From Candidatus Tectimicrobiota bacterium (GTDB taxonomy: Bacteria > JACPUC01): a stretch of DNA of 64,000 nucleotides. Position numbers and translations under genes: made by a program. The stretch spans positions 226,818-290,817 of the forward strand of contig JACPUC010000007.1 of assembly GCA_016192455.1 (NCBI GenBank), given 5' to 3'. Shown one piece after another: positions 51,863 to 59,977 of the stretch; positions within the stretch are counted from its first letter, which is position 1; each line of letters starts with the position of its first letter. The notes under the pieces were generated by a model. The model was given only the letters and a program-made list of their open reading frames with translations. It had not been told where the DNA came from and did no database searches.

Positions 51863-53185
51863 CTAGGCAACGACGCCGCGAAGCTGCTCCACCGTCGCCT
51901 GCATGGAAGCCCCGACCTCGACGCGCTGCTGCAAGAAGTCGTTGACCGCGCCGATGCGGTCGATGGCATCGTCGATGCGCACATTGCTCCCCCGCACGTA
52001 GGCGCCGATATTGATGAGGTCCTCCGCCTCGGCGTATGTCGCGGCGATGCGGCGCAGCCGGCCCGCCCATTCCAGGTGCTCAGGAGGCACCACGTCCTTC
52101 ATGGGCCGGCTGAGGCTGCGCAAGACGTTGATGGCGGGGAAATGGTTCCGCGCCGCCAGCTCGCGCGACAGCTCGACGTGGCCATCGAGGATGGAGCGCA
52201 CGGCGTCGGCGATCGGCTCGTCCATGTCGTCCCCTTCGACGAGCACCGTGTAGATGCCCGTGATGCTGCCGGCCTCCGCCGCGTTGCCGGCGCGCTCAAG
52301 GAGCTTCGGCAGCAGCGCGAAGACGGAGGGGGTGTAGCCGCGCGACGTCGGCGGTTCGCCGATCGCCAACCCCACCTCGCGCTGCGCCATGGCGAAGCGC
52401 GTCAGCGAGTCCATCAGGAGCAGCACGTCACGCCCGCAGCCCCGGAAGTACTCCGCCACCGCGGTCGCCACGTAGGCCGCGCGCATCCTGATGAGGGGCG
52501 GTTGATCGGAGGTGGCGCAGACGACGACGGAGCGCCGCAGCCCGGCCGCGCCAAGATCGTTTTCGAGGAACTCGCGCAGCTCACGACCACGCTCTCCAAC
52601 GAGCGCGATGACGTTGACGTCGGCTGTGGTAAAGCGGGCAATCATGCCCAGCAGCACGCTCTTGCCCACGCCGCTGCCCGCCATGAGCGCCAGGCGCTGC
52701 CCCTTGCCGATGGTGAGGAGGCCGTTGATCGCCTTCACGCCGACATCGAGCGGCTCACGCAAACGGCGCCGCGTCATCGGGTTGAGCGGCTCTGCATAGA
52801 GGGGATAGGCCGTCTCCGCCTCGAGCGGTCCCCGCCCGTCGATCGGCTCCCCCAGACCGTTGAGGACACGCCCCAACAGCTTCGGGCCGACGGGCGTCGT
52901 GGCGACACTGTTGCGGGAGAGGATGGTGGAGCCTGGGCCGATGCCCCGCAGCTCTCCCAGCGGCATGAGGAGAATGCGCTGATCCCGGAACCCGACCACC
53001 TCGGCAGGAACTCCCGCGGCGCCGTGCTGCGGCAGGATCACGCAGGCGCCACCGACGGACGAGGCCGGTCCCAGACCTTCGATCACCAGCCCGAGCACCT
53101 GGGTAACCCTCCCCTGCACCTTCAGGGGCTGGGCGCGACGCGCTGCCCCGAGGTAGCGCCGAGCAGTCGTCAGGAGTCGTTCCAT
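51863..53185 (-). CDS. fliI: Export ATPase FliI
   Basis: 440 residues from the ATG at 53185 (GAGGAG just upstream); the frame remains open back into fliH. Walker A is AGSGVGKS at 169-176. It also has VIALVGERGRELREFLENDL, the Walker B region VLLLMDSLTRFAMAQREVGL, and the flagellar-type EPPTSRGYTPSVFALLPKLL block. The C-terminal helices (RIAATYAEAEDLINIGAYVR) are normal. FliI hydrolyses ATP to help export at the cytoplasmic base of the motor. Confidence 0.98.
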   Translation of the reverse strand: MERLLTTARRYLGAARRAQPLKVQGRVTQVLGLVIEGLGPASSVGGACVILPQHGAAGVPAEVVGFRDQRILLMPLGELRGIGPGSTILSRNSVATTPVGPKLLGRVLNGLGEPIDGRGPLEAETAYPLYAEPLNPMTRRRLREPLDVGVKAINGLLTIGKGQRLALMAGSGVGKSVLLGMIARFTTADVNVIALVGERGRELREFLENDLGAAGLRRSVVVCATSDQPPLIRMRAAYVATAVAEYFRGCGRDVLLLMDSLTRFAMAQREVGLAIGEPPTSRGYTPSVFALLPKLLERAGNAAEAGSITGIYTVLVEGDDMDEPIADAVRSILDGHVELSRELAARNHFPAINVLRSLSRPMKDVVPPEHLEWAGRLRRIAATYAEAEDLINIGAYVRGSNVRIDDAIDRIGAVNDFLQQRVEVGASMQATVEQLRGVVA

Positions 53186-53321
53186 CGCTCTCCTCATGGC
53201 CTCCGCAACGGATGTCGACGGGCGGCCCTCGCCCGGCGGCTGCACAGGCGGCGCGTGCGGCGCCATCGGAGCCGCCGCCCCACTCCCGGGGGCCACCGAT
53301 CTGGCTGGGTCGAACTCGACC

Positions 53322-54206
53322 TTACCCTCCTGGGCCGTTTCGCTCGCCCTCCTGGGGGTCGCCTGCCGTGCCGTCACCCGCCAGGGTGCGCGCGTCATCT
53401 GTGTGGGGCGCCGGGCGGGGCTCGAACCCCACCTCCTGATTCATCTGCGCCAGAAGTTCCTCAAGCTGGACCTCCAGGCGCGCATCGACATCGCCGCTCG
53501 TGGTGCGCACGCGGCAATCTCCCGAGCGCAATGCATCGTCCACGATGATCTGCACCTGCCGGATGTTCTCGCAGCCCGCCAGCAGGTCGGCTTGACGCTC
53601 GCTGATGAGCCGGTGGTCCGCGGCGCTCACGAGCAGTTCCATCTCGAAGGCCCCATGCACGGCCGTGAGCGCGGCGCGCGCCATGGAGAGGACCACCCCG
53701 GGATCACTGTCCAGCTCGCGTCTCACGAGTTTCATGGCCATGCTGCGAACAATGTCCACGAGGTGCGCCTCGAGGTGTCGGCAAAGTCGCGCCTCGAAAG
53801 ACTGCAGGTTTTCCGCGACGCCGCGAACCGCCTCGACCGCCTGCGCGATGCGGGCTTCCGCCTCCGCTGCGGCCTGCTGGAATCCGTCTTGCGCGCCGCG
53901 CGCGTAGCCGCGCTGATAGTCCGCCTGGCGCTCAGCCTGGTGCTCCGCCGCAGCCTGGTGAAGCGCCAGGTCGACGCGCCGGCCGTCCTGATAGCTGATG
54001 CGCCCCTGCGCATCCGTGTAGGTGTTCGGAGTCCAGGTCGCGCCGCTGCCGCTCCCCCCATGTTGATCTGCACGAAAGCGGGCCGTCGGGCGGGACGTGG
54101 GGTCCGGGGGATGGGTGAAGGCGCGCAGCACAAACGGCGTTGCGGCGTCCGCGGGATCAAGGCGCCGCTTCACCAGGGCTCCCTCGTCCTTCCTAGAGGA
54201 TGACAT
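53322..54206 (-). CDS. fliH: Export ATPase regulator FliH
   Basis: 294 residues from the ATG at 54206, overlapping fliG by 14 nt. The central region is Ala/Glu/Gln-rich with small-residue repeats (DYQRGYARGAQDGFQQAAAE), typical of FliH. The C-terminal domain shows VDIVRSMAMKLVRRELDSDP and VQIIVDDALRSGDCRVRTTS with GDVDARLEVQLEELLAQMNQ. FliH dimers tether FliI to the C-ring via FliN. It is encoded between fliG and fliI as usual. Confidence 0.94.
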   Translation of the reverse strand: MSSSRKDEGALVKRRLDPADAATPFVLRAFTHPPDPTSRPTARFRADQHGGSGSGATWTPNTYTDAQGRISYQDGRRVDLALHQAAAEHQAERQADYQRGYARGAQDGFQQAAAEAEARIAQAVEAVRGVAENLQSFEARLCRHLEAHLVDIVRSMAMKLVRRELDSDPGVVLSMARAALTAVHGAFEMELLVSAADHRLISERQADLLAGCENIRQVQIIVDDALRSGDCRVRTTSGDVDARLEVQLEELLAQMNQEVGFEPRPAPHTDDARTLAGDGTAGDPQEGERNGPGG

Positions 54207-55188
54207 CGTCGGACCCACCCCGGCTGATCATGATCTTCCCCTCGTCTTCGAGTCGACGCGCCACCTGGATGATGTTCTGCTGCGCCCCCTCGACATCACT
54301 CAGGCGCACCGGGCCGAGAGCTTCGAGGTCTTCCCGCAGCATCTCCGCAGCGCGCTCCGACATGTTCTTGAAGAAGAGCTCCTTTACCCCCTCGCTGGCC
54401 GATTTCATCGCCAAGATGAGCTGATCATTCTGGACCTCCTTCAGCACCGCCTGGATGCCCAACCCATCGATGTGCGCGAGATCCTCGAAGACGAACATGC
54501 GCTTGCGAATCTCTTCGGCGAGGTCGGAGCGGAACTCCTCCACGGCGCTGAAGATCGATTCCTCGCTTGCCTTGTCGAGCTGGTTGAGAATCTCCGCGGC
54601 AGTCTCCACGCCCCCTATCTCGCGCCTCTTTGCGCCGCTGCTCTCCTGCAGTTCGCGGCAAATCATCTCGCTCACCTCATCGAGGACCTCGGGGGCGACG
54701 GGTTCAAGGGTGGAGACGCGCACGATGATCTCGGACCGCATGCGCTCCGGTAACAGCTTCATTACCGTGGCAGCCTGGCGGGGCTCCATGTGGGCCACCA
54801 CCAGCGCCGCCGTCTGCGGGTGTTCGTTGCCGAGGAAGCGCGCGAGCGCTTTCTCATCAATCCTTCCGAGGCTCTCGAAACGATCGCCCGAATTCGTCTG
54901 GTCGCCGACCATGGCCTCGGCTTTCTTATCGCCGACAGCTTTGCTGAGGAGACGCTTGAACTGATCCTGGCTGCCGATGAGATGCTCGCTCTGCGCCAGA
55001 TCGATGAACTCGCGGATCACCACGGCGATCTCTTCCGACGGCACCCGCTCGAGCTCGGGCAGGCAGTCGCGGATGCGTTGGATGTCGCGCGGATCGAGGA
55101 AGCGAAAGACGGCGGCGGCCACCTCCTCGCCCAGGGAGAAGAGGACGATCGCCGTCTTCATGGCTCCCGACAGGCTAGCTGCTGCCAT
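54193..55188 (-). CDS. fliG: Flagellar switch protein FliG
   Basis: 331 residues, normal length. The middle domain carries FLGNEHPQTAALVVAHMEPR with the EHPQ motif that contacts FliM. The C-terminal torque domain carries EEIRKRMFVFEDLAHIDGLG with the charged residues that meet MotA, and ALKSASEGVKELFFKNMSER-like sequence (here AMKSASEGVKELFFKNMSER). FliG joins the MS-ring to the stators. It overlaps fliF at its start and fliH at its end. Confidence 0.98.
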   Translation of the reverse strand: MAAASLSGAMKTAIVLFSLGEEVAAAVFRFLDPRDIQRIRDCLPELERVPSEEIAVVIREFIDLAQSEHLIGSQDQFKRLLSKAVGDKKAEAMVGDQTNSGDRFESLGRIDEKALARFLGNEHPQTAALVVAHMEPRQAATVMKLLPERMRSEIIVRVSTLEPVAPEVLDEVSEMICRELQESSGAKRREIGGVETAAEILNQLDKASEESIFSAVEEFRSDLAEEIRKRMFVFEDLAHIDGLGIQAVLKEVQNDQLILAMKSASEGVKELFFKNMSERAAEMLREDLEALGPVRLSDVEGAQQNIIQVARRLEDEGKIMISRGGSDDVIL

Positions 55189-56815
55189 GCTGAACGGCTC
55201 CTTCCTTCAGCCACGTCTTCAGGAGCTGCGTCGTGACCTCGGGTTTCTGGCGCGCGAACTCCTGGAGTTGATCGCGGTCGGCGAGCTGCTTGCGTCCTTC
55301 GCCGGAGGCCGGCAGGGCCAGCTCAGCCTCGAGCTCTCGCAGGCTCTTGGGGAGCTGTTGGATGAAGGCGATCTCCTCGCCGGTGCGCGTCAGCCAAGCA
55401 AGGAGCGGGCGGAGCACGAAGAGGAAGAGCAGGAGGACGACGACCGCCGTGAGGCCATAGTTGAGGTAGGGGCTGAGCTGCTGCGGGAGACCTTCCGGAG
55501 CGGCCTGCGGAGCCTCGACCGCATCGGCCGGCGCGGGCCGAAACGGCACGTTCACGAGGGAAATCTGATCCCCCCGCTGCTCGTTGAAGCCGACGCTGCG
55601 CTTGATGATCTCCTCAAACTTCTTCAGCTCCTCGGGGCTGCGCGGCACGAACGATGCCGGACCGCCCTCCCCCGCCCCCTTCTTGCCGTCACCCGCCTCG
55701 CGGCCATCGATGAGCACCGCCACCGACAACCGTTTGATCTCGCCCGGCGCCTCGATGACGCGCTGCACCACGCGCCCGACCTCATAGTTGAGCGTCTCGT
55801 TCTGGCGGCTGAAGCCACGATCGCCGCCGCGCGAGGCGACCGCGCCGGCGCCACGGGCGTCCGGCACATTCGAGTCGACCCCGGGCACGCCGCTGGCCGG
55901 CGCGCGGCCGCCATTCGACTCCTCGGTGGTGCGCTGCTCGCTCCGCAGCACCACCTGATCGGGATCGTAGTTCTCTTCGGTGCGCTCGACGCGCTTCGCG
56001 TTCAGCTCGACGGCGACCCGCGCCAGGACCTTCCCCGCCCCCATGACGCCGCCGAGCATCGTCTCAATGCGGCGCTCTAGCTTGCGCTCGAGGTCGGCCT
56101 GGAGGTCGAGCTGCGCGCCGCTGAGGCGCTCGCCGGACATGTCCCCGGTTTCACCGCCGGCGAGGATCTGCCCCTGCTGATTGACCACCGTCACCTTCTC
56201 CGGCTTCAGCCCCTCGACGCTGCTGGCGACGAGGTGAACGATGCCGGCCACCTGGCGTTTCTGCAGCGTCTGCCCGCGCCGCAGTTGGAGGATGACGGAG
56301 GCGCGGGCTTCCGCGGCGTCGCGCACGAACAGCGACGGCTCCGGCACGACGATGTGAACGCGCGCGCGTTCCACCGACTCGAGTTGCCCGATCGTGCGTG
56401 CCAGTTCACCCTGGAGGGCGCGGCGATAGTTGAGCTTCTGGACGAACTCCGTGGCGCCGAAGCTCATCTTGTCGAAGAGCTCGAAGCCCACCCCGCCGCC
56501 GCGCGGGTAGCCCGCGCTGGCGAGTTGCAGGCGCAGTTCACTCAAACGCTCCGCCGGCGCCAGGATGGTGGCGCCGTTGTCGGCGATCTGATACGGCACC
56601 TTCATGGTGCGGAGCTGCTCGACGATCGCCGCCGCATCCTCGGCATCGAGGCCGCGATACATGATGCGGAGGTGCGGCTGGCTCGACCAGAGGAAGAGCG
56701 CCACGAAGCCGCCCAGCGTGAGGGCGCCGACAAGCAACAGACTGAGTTTCCTGCCGAAGCTCAGGCCGTCGAGGAGCGCCTGCACCTGACTCATCAACTC
56801 ATGGAAGAACCCCAT
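55175..56815 (-). CDS. fliF: MS-ring protein FliF
   Basis: 546 residues. The first membrane helix lies at about 24-45 (KLSLLLVGALTLGGFVALFL), then the ring-building motifs (LDAEDAAAIVEQLRTMKVPY, LNYRRALQGELARTIGQLES, VERARVHIVVPEPSLFV). After a variable periplasmic loop comes a second helix (LTAVVVLLLFLFVLRPLLAW), and the cytosolic tail binds FliG. FliF is the foundation of the basal body. ATG at 56815. Confidence 0.98.
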   Translation of the reverse strand: MGFFHELMSQVQALLDGLSFGRKLSLLLVGALTLGGFVALFLWSSQPHLRIMYRGLDAEDAAAIVEQLRTMKVPYQIADNGATILAPAERLSELRLQLASAGYPRGGGVGFELFDKMSFGATEFVQKLNYRRALQGELARTIGQLESVERARVHIVVPEPSLFVRDAAEARASVILQLRRGQTLQKRQVAGIVHLVASSVEGLKPEKVTVVNQQGQILAGGETGDMSGERLSGAQLDLQADLERKLERRIETMLGGVMGAGKVLARVAVELNAKRVERTEENYDPDQVVLRSEQRTTEESNGGRAPASGVPGVDSNVPDARGAGAVASRGGDRGFSRQNETLNYEVGRVVQRVIEAPGEIKRLSVAVLIDGREAGDGKKGAGEGGPASFVPRSPEELKKFEEIIKRSVGFNEQRGDQISLVNVPFRPAPADAVEAPQAAPEGLPQQLSPYLNYGLTAVVVLLLFLFVLRPLLAWLTRTGEEIAFIQQLPKSLRELEAELALPASGEGRKQLADRDQLQEFARQKPEVTTQLLKTWLKEGAVQHGSS

Positions 56816-56844
56816 GCTTCGCTACCTCGCAGCCGGCACGAGCC

Positions 56845-57159
56845 CTACACCTGCAGGCGCATGATCTCCTGGTAGGCGCCCAGGAGCTTGTTACGGACCT
56901 GAAGTAAGAGACGGAAGGAGAGATCAGCCTTCTCGATGGCGAGCATGGTCTCGTGCACGTTCTTCTCATCGCCAACGGCCAGGGCCTTCATGGATGCCTC
57001 GGCCTGGCCTTGAAGTCGCTGCACGTCTTCCACCGCCCGCGCCAGGAAGGTGCTGAAGGGGGGCGCGGCAGGCCGTCCGCCCGCGGCGGGCCGGGCGCTC
57101 GCGGGAGCGGCGGAGATGCCCGGCAATGGCTGCCCCGTTGGGAGAGGGGAGGTCTGCAT
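56845..57159 (-). CDS. fliE: MS-ring/rod junction protein FliE
   Basis: 104 residues from the ATG at 57159; a GTG 9 nt upstream is possible. The C-terminal two-thirds match FliE: FSTFLARAVEDVQRLQGQAE, KALAVGDEKNVHETMLAIEK, ADLSFRLLLQVRNKLLGAYQ, EIMRLQV. The N-terminus is Pro/Ala-rich. FliE seats the rod on the MS-ring and is exported first. Confidence 0.96.
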   Translation of the reverse strand: MQTSPLPTGQPLPGISAAPASARPAAGGRPAAPPFSTFLARAVEDVQRLQGQAEASMKALAVGDEKNVHETMLAIEKADLSFRLLLQVRNKLLGAYQEIMRLQV

Positions 57160-57197
57160 GCGGATCACCCCGAGGTTAGGCCGTCAGGCTCTGCGGC

Positions 57198-57632
57198 CTA
57201 GCGGCCGATTTCCATGGCTTTCAGCGTCATATCCTTCGTCGCCCGCATGGCGGTGACGTTGGCTTCGTAGGAGCGCGTTGCGGAGAGCATGTTCACCATC
57301 TCCGCCACGAGGTTGATGTTGGGATAGGCGACGTTGCCGCTCCGGTCCGCGTCCGGGTGCTTCGGATCATAGACACGCCGCGGCGGACTGGTGTCCTCCA
57401 CCACATCGACCACCCGCACCCCCGCGAGCGGCGAGGTGAAGCGCTGCAAGGTGGAAGCGAACCCCTCCTCCACCGGCGTCGTTTGGAAAACCGGGCTCTT
57501 GCGGCGGTACGGCCCGCCGCCCGCGGTGCGCGTCGTGGAGATGTTGGCGAGGTTCGACGCGATGACGTCCATGCGCAGGCGCTGGGCACTTAGGCCAGAG
57601 CTGCTCAGGTTGAGCGCGGTGAGGAAGCTCAC
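57198..57632 (-). CDS. flgC: Proximal rod protein FlgC
   Basis: 144 residues from a GTG at 57632 that overlaps the flgB stop (GTGA). It has LNLSSSGLSAQRLRMDVIAS, NLANISTTRTAGGGPYRRKS, DPKHPDADRSGNVAYPNINL and the C-terminal MVNMLSATRSYEANVTAMRA. All are standard for FlgC. Confidence 0.97.
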   Translation of the reverse strand: MSFLTALNLSSSGLSAQRLRMDVIASNLANISTTRTAGGGPYRRKSPVFQTTPVEEGFASTLQRFTSPLAGVRVVDVVEDTSPPRRVYDPKHPDADRSGNVAYPNINLVAEMVNMLSATRSYEANVTAMRATKDMTLKAMEIGR

Positions 57633-58033
57633 GGCAACTGTCCTCCTTCCTGGATCGCCAGGCGGATGCTCTGGAGCTGCTTCGTCAACATCTGCACGGT
57701 GGCGTTGTACATGAGGTGGTTCTCAGCCAGCTTTGTCATCTCGCGATCAATATCGACGAGGTTCCCATCGGTGCGCGGCTGCCCCGGCACCTCGATCACC
57801 TCGGGGCGCACGTCGCGCAACGAGGAGCCGCCGCTCAGGTGCCGCGGGTTCGTGGCGAGGGCGCGGGCGCCGTCCATGGCGCGCTTGAGCTGGCTTTCGA
57901 AGCGCACCTCCTGGGCGCGGTAATTCGGCGTGTCCACATTAGCAAGGTTCGCCGCCACGACGCCGTGCTGCAGGGTGCGGAAGTCGAGCGCGCGGGCCAG
58001 GAGGGCCACCGTCGATCCGAAGAGGTCTGCCAT
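57629..58033 (-). CDS. flgB: Proximal rod protein FlgB
   Basis: 134 residues. It opens MADLFGSTVALLARALDFRT and has GVVAANLANVDTPNYRAQEV, and ends MTKLAENHLMYNATVQMLTK with LQSIRLAIQEGGQ. It is the first gene of the large flgB-flgE run, about 104 nt after the predicted start of the sigma-54 element at 58148-58163. Confidence 0.97.
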   Translation of the reverse strand: MADLFGSTVALLARALDFRTLQHGVVAANLANVDTPNYRAQEVRFESQLKRAMDGARALATNPRHLSGGSSLRDVRPEVIEVPGQPRTDGNLVDIDREMTKLAENHLMYNATVQMLTKQLQSIRLAIQEGGQLP

Positions 58034-58147
58034 GCGGGGTCTCTCGCTGCCGGTGTTGCTGCAGCCTCGATCTCATCGCTCACCGCTGGAGGGGGCTGCG
58101 AGGTCGCCGCGCGGGCGGCTCATCAAGCGGCGCTGCGGTTCCACCAG

Positions 58148-58163
58148 AGCAAGGCACGTACCA
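58148..58163 (-). promoter_or_regulatory. Sigma-54 promoter for flgB-flgC-fliE-...-flgE
   Basis: Minus-strand TGGTACGTGCCTTGCT matches the consensus at TGG-ACG and TTGCT with 10-nt GG-to-GC spacing. The predicted start near 58137 is about 104 nt before the flgB ATG. Confidence 0.85.
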
Positions 58164-58192
58164 CCGGCGCCGTCCTCCACTCCTCCCCGCGA

Positions 58193-58206
58193 GAGAAAAT
58201 TTTCTC
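58193..58206. repeat. 14-bp perfect palindrome upstream of the flgB promoter
   Basis: GAGAAAATTTTCTC is fully self-complementary and stands out as an AT-rich block in GC-rich sequence, 30-43 bp upstream of the -24 element. It could be a binding site for the NtrC-family activator encoded next door or for IHF/another regulator. No identical copy was noticed at the other promoters. Confidence 0.55.
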
Positions 58207-58594
58207 CTTGCACCTCAACGAGTTGTAGAGATTTTCAGGAAAACCCCGCGGCGCTCGGGCGCGAACCCGAACGCGTCTGCCAACAGAGCTAGGCATAAAG
58301 TTCCGCATGCGCTCCGCGGGCATGGGAAAAATTGATCGAGCGCCACACCGCCATGTCCGGTCGCTGCGGAGCTGTCGTTCGCCCGCCAAGTCCCGGGGGG
58401 GCAGTGCGAGGCTATCGCCTGGCAGATCGAATTGGGACGGTGGATTTTTCTGGCAGGCGAACGCTCCCCCCACCCCTGAGAACCGCGGGGGCTCTGTCTT
58501 GGCGAGGAGGGGGGTGGCAGGTGGCAGGATGAACCGAGTTGAGGAGGAGATCACCAGAGCCGCGAGGAGTGGGTGGGGCCTGGCTCTGACGTGG

Positions 58595-59977
58595 CTAGAG
58601 GTTAGCGAGCTCGCCGCTGGTCCGGTACTCGCGCAGCTTGTTCCGCAGGGTGCGGATACTGATGCCCAGCAGCTTGGCGGCATAGGTGCGATTGCCGCCA
58701 ACCTCTTGCAGGGTCTTGACGATGAGCTGCTTCTCCATCTCCCGCATCGTCAGCCCCGGCTGGATGGTCGTCGCCTTCGGGGCCGGCTCGGGCCCGGCGA
58801 CGTTCTCGAGCGTCGATCCATCAACGAGGAAGTGCTTCGCCTCAAGTTCGCCATCGTTGGAGAGGAGGAGCGCCCGTTCGACGATGTTCTCCAGTTCCCG
58901 CACGTTGCCGCGCCAGGTGCACGCCTGCAGGATGCCAAGGGTGCGCGGCTCAACGGTGGGGACGCTGCGCCCATGCAGGTGCGCGTGCTTCGCCAGGAAA
59001 TACTCGACGAGGGTGGGGATATCCTTGGGACGGTCCCGCAGCGGCGGCAGGCGCAGGGGGATGACGTTGAGTCGATAGTAGAGGTCTTCGCGAAAGCGGC
59101 CCGCCTTGATCACCTCGGTCAGCTCTCGATTGGTGGTGGCGATGATGCGGAGGTCCAGCCGGACGGGTGTCGCACCGCCGATGCGATCGATCTCCTGCTC
59201 CTGGAGGACGCGCAGAAGCTTCGCCTGCAGCGGCAGCTCCATTTCGGTAATCTCATCGAGCAGGAGGGTGCCCCGGTTGGCGAGCTCGAACTTGCCGATC
59301 TTGCGGCTGATGGCGCCGGTAAAGGAGCCTTTCTCGTGGCCAAAGAGCTCGCTCTCCAGGAGCCCCTCCGGCAGGGCGGCACAATTCACGGCGACGAACG
59401 GTCGATCACAGCGGTCACTCTCGCGGTGGATGAAGCGCGCGAAGAGCTCCTTGCCGGTGCCGCTCTCACCTTGGATGAGGACGGTGGCTTTGGTCGGCGC
59501 GATGTGCCGAGCCAGCTCGAGACATCCCTGCAGGGCCGCGTCTTCTGTAATGATGGCGCGCCCTCCCGAGACCTCCTCGTACAGCGCGCTCCCCACCCTG
59601 CCGGAGTGGTGATTTCCCGCCAAGGCGCGGCGGACGACGTGTTCAAGCGTCTGGGACGTGAACGGCTTCACCACATAATCGAAGGCGCCGCGTTTCATCG
59701 CATCCACCGCGTTGTCGATCGAGCCGTAAGCGGTGATGACAATCACGGGGGTGAGGGGGGAACGCTCCTTGATACGCGCCAGCACTTCCAGGCCGTTCAT
59801 GCAGGGGAGTTTCACGTCGGTGATGACGGCGTTGAACGGGCGCTCAGCGAAGTGCGTCAGCGCCTGCTCGCCTGACTCCACGCAGAGGACCTCGCAGCCG
59901 CAGCGGCGCAGCGATTCGTGCAGCGCCTCGCGCATCTCTCGCTCATCATCGATGACGAGGACCGACGCCGCGGCCAT
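58595..59977 (-). CDS. NtrC-family sigma-54 activator (FlrC/FlgR-like)
   Basis: 460 residues from the ATG at 59977, overlapping the kinase stop by 1 nt. Receiver domain 1-120: D10 and D11 (VIDDE), phospho-acceptor D54 (VITDVKLP), and the Lys in YVVKPF. AAA+ domain: Walker A GESGTGKE at 170-177, the sigma-54-contact loop GSFTGA at 217-222 (Ser for the usual Ala), LLLDEITEMELPLQAKLLRV, and the R-finger region FREDLYYRLNVIPL. A Fis-type HTH ends the protein (NRTYAAKLLGISIRTLRNKL). It very probably activates the sigma-54 elements found through this window, paired with the upstream kinase. Confidence 0.95.
   Translation of the reverse strand: MAAASVLVIDDEREMREALHESLRRCGCEVLCVESGEQALTHFAERPFNAVITDVKLPCMNGLEVLARIKERSPLTPVIVITAYGSIDNAVDAMKRGAFDYVVKPFTSQTLEHVVRRALAGNHHSGRVGSALYEEVSGGRAIITEDAALQGCLELARHIAPTKATVLIQGESGTGKELFARFIHRESDRCDRPFVAVNCAALPEGLLESELFGHEKGSFTGAISRKIGKFELANRGTLLLDEITEMELPLQAKLLRVLQEQEIDRIGGATPVRLDLRIIATTNRELTEVIKAGRFREDLYYRLNVIPLRLPPLRDRPKDIPTLVEYFLAKHAHLHGRSVPTVEPRTLGILQACTWRGNVRELENIVERALLLSNDGELEAKHFLVDGSTLENVAGPEPAPKATTIQPGLTMREMEKQLIVKTLQEVGGNRTYAAKLLGISIRTLRNKLREYRTSGELANL

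Larger units (their letters stand above)
58034..58594. other. 561-bp regulatory gap upstream of flgB
   Basis: No gene is supported. It holds the flgB sigma-54 element (58148-58163), a perfect AT-rich palindrome (58193-58206) upstream of it, and the 3' flank of the NtrC-family gene. The G/C runs around 58465-58520 do not form a clean terminator. Confidence 0.75.
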
